DNA of 34,128 nt. Source: Prolixibacteraceae bacterium (GTDB lineage Bacteria; Bacteroidota; Bacteroidia; Bacteroidales; Prolixibacteraceae). The position numbers were made by a program, and so were the translations under genes. Under the pieces are notes generated by a model that was given only the letters and a program-made list of their open reading frames with translations, made no database searches and had not been told where the DNA came from. The DNA lies in NCBI GenBank assembly GCA_023228025.1, contig JALOCD010000042.1, positions 1-34,128 of the forward strand, given 5' to 3'. How positions within the stretch are numbered: the first letter of the stretch is position 1; each line of letters starts with the position of its first letter. Positions 5,840 to 12,275 of the stretch are shown in pieces.

Positions 5840-6976
5840 TTAAAAATTATAAGCTGGCAAAGCGTTGACGGCCTTCTTTTTGAGCTCATCAACTACCCTT
5901 GTATATTTCTCTGTATGTTTTAATGTGGAGTGACCTAAAAGGCTGGAAACGGTTTTAATGTCCGGGTGTTGCTTGCTGGTCAATAGGTTTACACCATAGG
6001 AATGGCGGGCACAATGCCAGGTTATTGACTTTTTTATTTTAGCACGCTCAACCCATGCTTTTACTGTTTTCCTGCATCCAAAATAGGAAGGTAATTCAAA
6101 AACCAAAGTTTGGGGGTCGCCCGGTTCACCTATTAATTTTTTGGCCGTTGGGTTCAGATCAACTATGACTTTCTGCCCAGTTTTCTGTTGGTCAACTGTC
6201 ATTTTGCCCGATGCAAAATCAATATCTGAATATTTCAATGCTTTAACATCGCACCACCTCAACCCGGTGCAACAACTTAAAATGAACGCTCTCTTTATGT
6301 TTAGGTTTTGGCAGGGGGTTTTTGCCAATAGTGCAATTTCTGAATTGTCTAAAATATCCTTTAGAATGTTCTCTTTATCAATTTGGCAGGTTACCCCATC
6401 GGCGGGGCTTTTTGCTATGATATTTTCCTCAACTGCATATTTGAGAATCTTTTTAAATCGCTGGAAACAACTGTGAGCACCTTCGCCCTTGCTGTTATCT
6501 GTCAGATAATCCACAAACTTTAACATCATTGGTTTGTCAATCTCTGTGATTTTCAAAGAGGCCGTTTTTACTTTTGGCATATCTTCAGCTAAAAACTTTT
6601 TAAACCGGTTGACTGCCAGTCTGATCATTCTAATATCCTTTTTTTGATATTCTGTCAGGTAGTTTTCAGCAAAATCAAAATAGCTTACTTTTTTCTTTGC
6701 CGGTGAAATGTGTCCGTGTGTTTTGTGGTTTAGGTCGCTTTCTCTTTGTGTCCTGATATTTTCAGCAAGTTGATAGGTTTCTGTGTTCTGTTGCTTCTCT
6801 AATGGTTGCCGGGCTTTGCCGTTAATGTGTAGCTTTAAAAATTCATAGGTACGTGATCCATCCCGGTAAATATCTAAATACAAACTAACGTTACCATTTG
6901 CTAGCTTCTTTTCTCTCAAAGTAACATTATTTTTTTTTGTGCCCCTCTTTGCCTTTTTTTTGGTTGCCGTTTCCAT
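5840..6976 (-). CDS. Site-specific tyrosine recombinase (integrase) of the element
   Basis: 378 aa. Residues about 15-85 look like the N-terminal arm-binding domain of Bacteroidota phage-type integrases, 95-200 like the SAM-like core-binding domain, and 205-375 are the catalytic domain. All catalytic residues are present: Arg240 (CTGLRWCDV), Lys265 (QQKTGQ), His321 and Arg324 (WHCARHS), His349 (LLGHS) and the nucleophile Tyr358 (HTEKYTRV). It should integrate and excise the element at the 15-bp repeat in tRNA-Leu. It is the most attR-proximal gene and heads a transcript with the 293-aa protein. Its promoter (7005-7036) overlaps AGTAACA repeats, so the enzyme may limit its own expression. Length and motifs are normal, so the gene is probably functional. 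Confidence 0.96.
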   Translation of the reverse strand: METATKKKAKRGTKKNNVTLREKKLANGNVSLYLDIYRDGSRTYEFLKLHINGKARQPLEKQQNTETYQLAENIRTQRESDLNHKTHGHISPAKKKVSYFDFAENYLTEYQKKDIRMIRLAVNRFKKFLAEDMPKVKTASLKITEIDKPMMLKFVDYLTDNSKGEGAHSCFQRFKKILKYAVEENIIAKSPADGVTCQIDKENILKDILDNSEIALLAKTPCQNLNIKRAFILSCCTGLRWCDVKALKYSDIDFASGKMTVDQQKTGQKVIVDLNPTAKKLIGEPGDPQTLVFELPSYFGCRKTVKAWVERAKIKKSITWHCARHSYGVNLLTSKQHPDIKTVSSLLGHSTLKHTEKYTRVVDELKKKAVNALPAYNF

Positions 6977-7004
6977 TTGGTTGCTCTTATTTGGTTGTTG
7001 CTTT

Positions 7005-7036
7005 CAAAGATAGTAACAAAATGGGTACATTGCAAA
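7005..7036 (-). promoter_or_regulatory. Integrase promoter
   Basis: On the minus strand, TTTG (plus 7033-7036) and TATCTTTG (plus 7005-7012) are separated by 20 nt, matching the Bacteroidota consensus. It lies 28 nt upstream of the integrase ATG and begins exactly where the AGTAACA motif at 7012-7018 overlaps the -7 box. Confidence 0.7.
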
Positions 7037-7059
7037 CAATGAGTAACAAAATAGTAACA
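7012..7059. repeat. Right-end AGTAACA repeats (putative integrase arm sites)
   Basis: AGTAACA occurs at 7012-7018, 7042-7048 and 7053-7059. The block 7039-7059 is identical to 1184-1204 at the left end and in the same orientation. It sits about 160 bp inside attR and spans the integrase promoter. Confidence 0.65.
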
Positions 7060-7220
7060 AAAATTTACATAAGAAGAGTTAAGAAAGAACAACTAAACTA
7101 TTTTTCAGTTGCTTTTTGATCGGTTGAATATCTCTTAAAATGCCATCAAATAAGTATTTTATATACTTTTGTTTGGTTGTTGTTTTCTTACTGATTAATA
7201 CAAATTAACAGGGTGAAATA

Positions 7221-7235
7221 CCCGCCCCGGGTACT
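7221..7235. other. attR, core direct repeat
   Basis: CCCGCCCCGGGTACT, a perfect copy of 1115-1129. Only the tRNA 3' fragment is present here, with no tRNA body. The stretch 7060-7220 between the integrase promoter and attR contains no gene that I can support. Confidence 0.9.
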
Positions 7236-7236
7236 A

Positions 7237-7281
7237 AAAAGCAACAAAACCCGCTGATTTTCAGCGGGTTTTGTTGCTTTT
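7237..7281. terminator. Bidirectional terminator beyond attR (ancestral tRNA-Leu terminator)
   Basis: Bases 7237-7257 and 7261-7281 form a perfect 21-bp stem with a 3-nt loop; core strands are AACCCGCTGA and TCAGCGGGTT, flanked by A and T runs on both sides. It can end the minus-strand molybdenum cofactor operon, and before the element inserted it would have been the terminator directly after tRNA-Leu. Confidence 0.85.
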
Positions 7282-7285
7282 GTTT

Positions 7286-8218
7286 TCAGTGCTCATCAAT
7301 ATTGTAAAGCATGCGGAATGAGTGCTCCACAGTCTTGAAAATTTCTTCACAATACTCTTTTACTGCCTTTGGATTTCCCGGTAGGGCATAGAGCAATGTT
7401 ATGCCGGCGACACCTGCAATACTTCTGCTCAGGAGTGCATTTGGGAATTGCATGCCATACTTGAACCGGACCATCTCCATAATGCCCGGAATCTCTTTGT
7501 CAATCAGTTTTCTAATGACATCCGGGGTGATGTCGCGGTGACCAATTCCAGTACCTCCGGTGGTGAAGATAATATCAATATTTTTCTTTATCAGGGAGTT
7601 CAATAACACCTCTAATTGCTCCGCATTGTCTGGCATTATGGTATTTTGGACCGATACGTGACGACCGTTGCCTGAGAAAAAGGTTTCTGTCAATTTTTTG
7701 AGCAAGGGGCCGCTCAGGTCTTCATAAATCCCCTGACTCGCCCTGTCGCTGAGTGTCACAACGTGCACCTCAATGGTTTTGGGGTGGTATTCAAGAACAT
7801 CGCCCGCCTTGAGAATACCACCTTCCAGCACCCTGCAAAAGATTCCCTCTTTGGGCATCACGCAGTTACCGGTTTCCTGAAAGATGGCGCAATTGGAGCC
7901 ATGGCATTTCTTCCCAATCTGGGTTACTTCCAATATAGCAGAACCGGAAACCAACCGGTCGAAAGGTTTCATCTTGTACAATGGAAACCCTTCCGTAGTA
8001 ATATTTTCCGCGAATTCGCCATAGGCAAGCTTGCGTCCAACGGATGGCTCCGATTTGTCGAGGCTCTCTTTTCCTAGTAGGCTAACCTGTCTGTGCCACT
8101 TTCCACCATGAGCGTCACCCTGAATACCATCCGGGGTGAGCGTAATTTTACCTGCCGGGACTTTGATGGTTCCCTTTTTTTCGGAGATGTTGACTGATAG
8201 TATTTTGATCTTTTCCAT
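7286..8218 (-). CDS. MOSC domain - MogA/MoaB fusion protein, molybdenum cofactor biosynthesis
   Basis: 310 aa with two domains. Residues 1-145 form a MOSC domain with its conserved Cys (GKKCHGSNC, Cys105/Cys110), a sulfur/molybdopterin-carrier fold. Residues 149-310 are a MogA/MoaB-type molybdopterin adenylyltransferase with VTLSDRASQGIYEDLSG (155-171), TTGGTGIGHRDITPD (219-233) and ALPGNPKAV near the end. MogA adenylylates molybdopterin before molybdenum insertion by MoeA. It is the last gene of the operon, 2 nt after moaC, followed by the 7237-7281 terminator. The fusion places a sulfur/Moco carrier and the adenylyltransferase in one chain. Both domains have intact core motifs. The assignment is confident; the role of the MOSC half is less certain. 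Confidence 0.92.
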   Translation of the reverse strand: MEKIKILSVNISEKKGTIKVPAGKITLTPDGIQGDAHGGKWHRQVSLLGKESLDKSEPSVGRKLAYGEFAENITTEGFPLYKMKPFDRLVSGSAILEVTQIGKKCHGSNCAIFQETGNCVMPKEGIFCRVLEGGILKAGDVLEYHPKTIEVHVVTLSDRASQGIYEDLSGPLLKKLTETFFSGNGRHVSVQNTIMPDNAEQLEVLLNSLIKKNIDIIFTTGGTGIGHRDITPDVIRKLIDKEIPGIMEMVRFKYGMQFPNALLSRSIAGVAGITLLYALPGNPKAVKEYCEEIFKTVEHSFRMLYNIDEH

Positions 8219-8220
8219 TT

Positions 8221-8679
8221 TTAGCCGGGTATGTCTGATTTTGTCTTGGAAGTCAGTTTGATCGCCCCAATTTCCATCGTTTTATCGACGGCTTTGCACA
8301 TATCATAAATGGTTAGCAGACCAACGCTTACTGCAGTCAGCGCCTCCATCTCAACACCGGTAGTGCCTGTACATTTCACCTCACTTTCGATGGTAACTCC
8401 GGTTAAGTCGGGGAGGGCTTTGACCAGCACCTTGCTTAAAACGATGTTGTGGCAAAGTGGAATAAGTTCGGCCGTGCGCTTTGCAGCCTGGATCCCGGCT
8501 ACTTCGGCAACGGTCAGGACATCGCCCTTCTTCATCAGATTTTGGGATATGAGTTTCAGCGTCTCCTGCGAAAGCGCAATGTGACCGGTTGCCCTGGCTA
8601 CCCGCAGTTGCACCGCTTTATCGCCTACGTCCACCATGCGCGCGTTACCCTCAGAATCGGTATGTGTCAACTCTTTCAT
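8221..8679 (-). CDS. moaC: Cyclic pyranopterin monophosphate synthase MoaC
   Basis: 152 aa, the usual MoaC length. Diagnostic motifs are MVDVGDKAVQLRVARA near the start, AAKRTAELIPLCHNI (69-83), VKCTGTTGVEMEALTAVSVG (102-121) and IYDMCKAVDKTM. MoaC converts the MoaA product (3',8-cyclo-7,8-dihydro-GTP) to cyclic pyranopterin monophosphate. It lies 6 nt after moaA and 2 nt before the MOSC-MogA gene, so the operon order follows the pathway. Very secure. Confidence 0.97.
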   Translation of the reverse strand: MKELTHTDSEGNARMVDVGDKAVQLRVARATGHIALSQETLKLISQNLMKKGDVLTVAEVAGIQAAKRTAELIPLCHNIVLSKVLVKALPDLTGVTIESEVKCTGTTGVEMEALTAVSVGLLTIYDMCKAVDKTMEIGAIKLTSKTKSDIPG

Positions 8680-8685
8680 TTTCGT

Positions 8686-9486
8686 TTATCCTCCTATGTT
8701 ATAAAAACTTCCTTTGCCATTCAAACAGCCGTTTAACGGCTTGCAGTCCAAAGCTGCCAACAACGCCTTTTCGGCGCCCATAGCGCGAACTGAAAATTGT
8801 TGTTCGTCAAAAAGACAGGGCATCACCATGCCATTTGCTGTGAGTCGTAATCTGTTGCATTGGTGACAGTTTCCACCATTTCCCCCTTCAACAATCGAAA
8901 ATTCGCCTGTTTCGAGGTTCATTTGATGGATAAACCTTACCTGAAGATTGTTCTTTCTGCCAAATTCCTTTACGGCCATGGCATCTTCCTCCATCGAAGA
9001 TTTCAGCACGACGCAGTTGATTTTTACAGGATCCAATCCCGCAATTTGTGCAGCTTCTATGCCACAAAGCACCCTGTTGAGATCACCGCCCCTTGTTATT
9101 TTTTGGAATTTGACTGGATCGAGTGTGTCCAGGCTTATGTTGACGCGGTGCAAACCGGCATCTTTCAAAGGCTGGGCCAGCTCCTCCAAAAATATTCCGT
9201 TGGTGGTCATGGAAAGATCTTTCACCCCTTCTACCGCAGAGATCCGGGCGATCAGGGTCACAATATCCTTTCGGACAAGCGGTTCCCCTCCCGTGATGCG
9301 GAATTTATCGACCCCCAATGACACGGCAACCTTAACAACATCAGTAATTTCATCGAAAGTCAGGATATCCTGATGACTCATGAGTTGTATACCCTCTTCG
9401 GGCATGCAATAAGTGCACCGCAGGTTGCAACGATCTGTTACAGAGATCCTGAGGTAATGAATATATCTTTTATAACGGTCTAACAC
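8686..9486 (-). CDS. moaA: GTP 3',8-cyclase MoaA, compact form
   Basis: 266 aa, about 55-65 residues shorter than typical MoaA. The radical SAM cluster CNLRCTYC (Cys20, Cys24, Cys27), GGEP (66-69), TTNG (94-97) and the C-terminal cluster CHQCNRL...C (Cys207, Cys210, Cys224; spacing C-x2-C-x13-C) are all intact. The essential C-terminal Gly-Gly pair (265-266) is present in the context FYNIGG. The missing residues lie between VRFIHQM (183-189) and Cys207, where other MoaA proteins have about 50 more residues before the second cluster. No frameshift or stop is present. MoaA rearranges GTP to 3',8-cH2GTP, the first step of the pathway. The start overlaps moeA by 17 nt, indicating translational coupling. 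Confidence 0.93.
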   Translation of the reverse strand: MLDRYKRYIHYLRISVTDRCNLRCTYCMPEEGIQLMSHQDILTFDEITDVVKVAVSLGVDKFRITGGEPLVRKDIVTLIARISAVEGVKDLSMTTNGIFLEELAQPLKDAGLHRVNISLDTLDPVKFQKITRGGDLNRVLCGIEAAQIAGLDPVKINCVVLKSSMEEDAMAVKEFGRKNNLQVRFIHQMNLETGEFSIVEGGNGGNCHQCNRLRLTANGMVMPCLFDEQQFSVRAMGAEKALLAALDCKPLNGCLNGKGSFYNIGG

Positions 9487-10645
9487 GGACTTGATCTCCT
9501 TTTTTAATTTTTGTTATGCCCAGGGGGATTTCCATGATCAATTTTGCATGTACGTAGGCATGGATATGCGCTGAACCATGGTATTCGACGGGCATCACCG
9601 TTCCCTTACCAGAGGGGAGAGCAGGGATAAATATCAGTTGGTCCCCTTTGGGGCGGACAAACTCCACTTCGAGTGGCAAATACCAGTAAACGTTCTCTTC
9701 CACACTTCCCATCAACCCTGCCAGAAATGGTTTTACCATTACCTCCAGTTGAACGAATGATGAGACCGGATTACCAGGCATTCCAAAAATAAAATGGTTC
9801 TCTTTTTCCCCGAAAAGCAGGTGTTTGCCGGGCTTTACATTCATACCGTGAAACGGAACGTTCACTCCGAGTTTATTCAATATTCTTGGAACAAAGTCGA
9901 AATCCCCTACAGAAACACCGCCGGAAATCAGTGTCACATCATATTTTTGGAGAGCTATGGAAAGGATTTCCTCCAAAGATTCCTGGTTGTCCCGAATGAT
10001 ACCAAGATATTGAGGCTCAATTCCCAATTGCTGAATCTGGGCAAACATCTGGTAACTGTTGCTATTTCTGATTTTCGAACTTTCAGGCTTTACCACGGGT
10101 TCGACCAGTTCATCACCGGTTGAGATGATGGCGACAGAAGGCGTCCGAAAGACCAGAGGAAGCCAATAGCCTACAGAAGCCAGGATTGCAATGTGCGAGG
10201 GCAATATCTTTGTCCTGCTTTTTATAACCAGGTCACCGGCTTTTACATCTTCTCCGAGCAGACAAATATTGGTTTGCGATGTTTCGTGGGTACATTGGAT
10301 GTGGTTCGCATCCAACATTTCGGCATGCTCTCTCATGACGACAAAGTCGGCTCCCTCGGGAACCATCGCACCGGTCATGATGCGCGCGCACTGGTTTTCC
10401 CCGATGGTTTTTGTGGGGGTTGTTCCGGCAGGAATCTCCTCAACGACCACCAGCGGATTTTTGAGGTCGGACTTTCTGCAGGCAAAACCGTCCATGGCCG
10501 ATTTGTTGAACGGGGGCATGGAAACATCCGAATGGATATCTTCCGCAAGTATTCTGTCCAGGGCATGGTACAAATCGACATACTCGGTACCTTGCTTGAT
10601 TGAATACGTCTCTAAAATCGCTAATGCCTCTTCAAACGGTATCAT
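9470..10645 (-). CDS. moeA: Molybdopterin molybdenumtransferase MoeA
   Basis: 391 aa, normal length. Motifs: PPFNKSAMDGFA (43-54), ARIMTGAMVPEGADFVVM in the first third, the MoCF-biosynthesis block SVAIISTGDELVEP and SGGVSVGDFDFVP, then FGMPGNPVSSFVQLE. MoeA inserts molybdate into adenylylated molybdopterin supplied by the MogA domain. The gene starts 7 nt after the MobB-like gene and its 3' end overlaps moaA by 17 nt. It is thus in the middle of the six-gene Moco transcript. Domain order (linker, MoCF_biosynth, C-terminal MoeA_C) is standard. Confidence 0.96.
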   Translation of the reverse strand: MIPFEEALAILETYSIKQGTEYVDLYHALDRILAEDIHSDVSMPPFNKSAMDGFACRKSDLKNPLVVVEEIPAGTTPTKTIGENQCARIMTGAMVPEGADFVVMREHAEMLDANHIQCTHETSQTNICLLGEDVKAGDLVIKSRTKILPSHIAILASVGYWLPLVFRTPSVAIISTGDELVEPVVKPESSKIRNSNSYQMFAQIQQLGIEPQYLGIIRDNQESLEEILSIALQKYDVTLISGGVSVGDFDFVPRILNKLGVNVPFHGMNVKPGKHLLFGEKENHFIFGMPGNPVSSFVQLEVMVKPFLAGLMGSVEENVYWYLPLEVEFVRPKGDQLIFIPALPSGKGTVMPVEYHGSAHIHAYVHAKLIMEIPLGITKIKKGDQVRVRPL

Positions 10646-10652
10646 CCTTTTG

Positions 10653-11198
10653 CTATTTTAATTTCCATTGGTTATCAGTTATCTCTATCGAATTGATATC
10701 AAAATCGAATTCGGATCCATCAAAGTTTAAAACCCGGTCGGCAAGCGACAATAGTTTTGCACTATCCGGTTTTAAAGCTCCGTTCCCGGGATGCTGCATC
10801 ATGAGAAAGAGCCCGGGACGGATCAAATGTCGCAATCCACCTGATTCGCAGACCACCATGCTGTTTGCAGGTATCCTGGTAAGTATTTCACTAAATGCTT
10901 CCGGCAGGTACTCGTCAGTTGTCATGACAAACCAGGATTGAACTGCGCCGGCTTTCAGCATCAGTGAGCTGTCTTTTCCGGTGGCAGGATTCAATTCCTC
11001 GGCAATGTAAATATTTGGTTTGTCTATGATTACAACTCCGTTACCACGATCTGCGTGAAAATGTGGTGTAATTTTAACGGCTACGATGGAATGTATGACA
11101 GAGAATTTCCCGATAATCTGACAGGCAAGGGTCGTCTTTCCGGTATTTCTGCCGGTACCGGCGATGATTAAAAGTCGCGGAGCGATCTCAATTTCCAT
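10653..11198 (-). CDS. MobB-like P-loop GTPase of the Moco operon
   Basis: 181 aa. A Walker A motif GTGRNTGKTT occupies residues 14-23, after a short beta strand, exactly as in MobB and related SIMIBI P-loop proteins. MVVCESGG and an Asp-rich hydrophobic segment later in the chain could provide the second nucleotide-binding motif. The rest is divergent from classical MobB. MobB assists formation of molybdopterin-guanine dinucleotide from Moco. The gene is sandwiched between the TSUP permease (1-nt gap) and moeA (7-nt gap), which supports a Moco role. Whether it truly makes the dinucleotide form or acts as another metal/cofactor chaperone cannot be decided. Confidence 0.75.
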   Translation of the reverse strand: MEIEIAPRLLIIAGTGRNTGKTTLACQIIGKFSVIHSIVAVKITPHFHADRGNGVVIIDKPNIYIAEELNPATGKDSSLMLKAGAVQSWFVMTTDEYLPEAFSEILTRIPANSMVVCESGGLRHLIRPGLFLMMQHPGNGALKPDSAKLLSLADRVLNFDGSEFDFDINSIEITDNQWKLK

Positions 11199-11199
11199 T

Positions 11200-11925
11200 T
11201 TACAGTAAAATAAGTTTAATGCTTGCCAGGAATAAAACAGAAGCGAGAAGATATTTCAGTTGTCTGGGTTTTAACCTGGAGCTGCCGATATAGGATCCGG
11301 CAATACCCCCGGCAATGCCTACCACAATCCAGGCAATGATACGTGGCTCCATGGAAAATCCTTTGTTTACCAGGGCGAAAAGTCCCGACAGGGAGTTTAG
11401 AAAGATGAAGAGGGCAGAGGCAGTGGCCGATTCTTTGACATTTGCCCAATGCATTTGAATCAGGAGCGGACTGAGGATGATCCCGCCCCCAATGCCGATC
11501 ATTCCTGAAAAGAATCCGAGGATGGCACCAATTGTGATGGCCAGTATAAATGGAACTGTCTTTGATTCTTCTGAAAATGCCTTGGGATTCAGTACCATTC
11601 TCGCGGCGGCAAGGAGGAGAAAAATGCCGAGTATTATTTTGTAAACGGAGGAACTTACCGGGACCAATGCTCCAAAATAGGAGAAGGGAATGGATGTCAC
11701 CAGGAAGGGAAGAATCAGTTTCCACCTGAAATAGCCCGCTTTGTAATAGGCGAAAAACGCGATCGCCGAGACAAAGACGTTGAGTGTCAGGGCGGTGGAT
11801 TTCATGAAAAGGGGGGCGACACCAAACAACGCCAAAAGCGCGAGGTAACCGGTTCCTCCGCCATGTCCGACGGATGAATAGAGAAATGCGATCACGAAAA
11901 GGGATACCAAAAGCAAATATTCCAT
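11200..11925 (-). CDS. TSUP/TauE-SafE family membrane permease heading the Moco operon
   Basis: 241 aa from the ATG at 11925 (MEYLLLVSLFVIAFLYSSVG). A 49-codon extension to 12072 exists but is low-complexity in character and lies in the leader, so it is not used. The chain has about 8 hydrophobic segments and two family signature blocks: SVGHGGGTGYLALLALFGV near the N-terminus and FFSGMIGIGGGIILSPLLI in the middle. TSUP proteins move small anions such as sulfite, sulfoacetate or related compounds. Its position as the first gene of a Moco operon, 1 nt before the MobB-like gene, suggests handling of an anion linked to molybdoenzymes (sulfite/sulfate, or perhaps molybdate). The substrate is not determinable from sequence. 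Confidence 0.88.
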   Translation of the reverse strand: MEYLLLVSLFVIAFLYSSVGHGGGTGYLALLALFGVAPLFMKSTALTLNVFVSAIAFFAYYKAGYFRWKLILPFLVTSIPFSYFGALVPVSSSVYKIILGIFLLLAAARMVLNPKAFSEESKTVPFILAITIGAILGFFSGMIGIGGGIILSPLLIQMHWANVKESATASALFIFLNSLSGLFALVNKGFSMEPRIIAWIVVGIAGGIAGSYIGSSRLKPRQLKYLLASVLFLASIKLILL

Positions 11926-12116
11926 ACTTAAAATATTACTCTCCCGGTTCCCGAAGTAACATAGACACAGCTTACACCGCAGTGAAGCATTCAATGTCAG
12001 AATGAACTGTATCTCCTTTCCAAATTGAGGAATTGTCCTTCGGGAGGCATCTTCGTTTCCAAAGAGACCCATCGGTTACCATTTCCTGTGTCTATAACAT
12101 TTAGAAATGGTAACTC
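11926..12116 (-). promoter_or_regulatory. Possible structured 5' leader of the Moco operon
   Basis: Two complementary 8-mers, CTTCGGGA at 12038-12045 and TCCCGAAG at 11949-11956 (plus strand), could pair across about 80 nt and end some 24 nt before the TSUP start codon. A perfect 11-bp inverted repeat (GTTACCATTTC 12075-12085 and GAAATGGTAAC 12104-12114) sits further upstream. I do not recognize a known riboswitch class, and the folding is unproven. The rest of 12117-12185 shows nothing I can name. Confidence 0.3.
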
Positions 12117-12185
12117 GGAGAAATTTTTGTCAAAGGAAAGAACTTTTGATTAATTAATAAAGTTAAGCAATGGTTGCCATGATTA

Positions 12186-12218
12186 TTTGTAGGAATTCTA
12201 AGCAGTTTCTTAGTTTTG
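12186..12218 (+). promoter_or_regulatory. Sulfatase promoter
   Basis: TTTG (12186-12189) and TAGTTTTG (12211-12218) with a 21-nt spacer match the Bacteroidota consensus. The predicted transcription start, near 12225, is about 50 nt upstream of the sulfatase ATG. Confidence 0.5.
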
Positions 12219-12275
12219 TAAGACTTTTCTTGTGATTTGTTTATCTTTAATACCATTCTAAAACGCAATCTTATC

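Larger units (their letters stand above)
1115..7235. mobile_element. 6.1-kb tRNA-Leu integrative element with tyrosine recombinase and II/X-family replication initiator
   Basis: The element is bounded by the 15-bp direct repeat CCCGCCCCGGGTACT, at 1115-1129 inside the tRNA-Leu 3' end and at 7221-7235. It is more AT-rich than its surroundings. All its genes lie on the minus strand in the order integrase, unknown 293-aa protein, helix-turn-helix protein, unknown 179-aa protein, replication initiator, 67-aa protein, 194-aa protein, then a separate membrane protein + lipoprotein unit. No mobilization relaxase (MobA/B type), conjugation gene, Zot ATPase, coat protein or terminase is recognizable. 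It therefore looks like an integrated rolling-circle replicon or a satellite/phage-derived element rather than a full ICE or a complete filamentous prophage. Confidence 0.9.

Noticed and set aside
1115..7235. Complete filamentous (inovirus) prophage
   Set aside because: Only the replication initiator resembles that group; no Zot-type ATPase, no coat or adsorption protein, and the 69-aa membrane protein lacks coat-protein hallmarks.
8686..9486. Frameshifted moaA pseudogene
   Set aside because: The short length is due to an internal shortening; clusters, GGEP and terminal Gly-Gly are intact in one frame.
11926..12072. 49-codon N-terminal extension of the TSUP gene
   Set aside because: The added residues do not resemble a TSUP start, and the hydrophobic first helix begins at the ATG at 11925.
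11926..12116. Known Moco riboswitch
   Set aside because: I could not recognise its conserved core; only generic pairing is visible.
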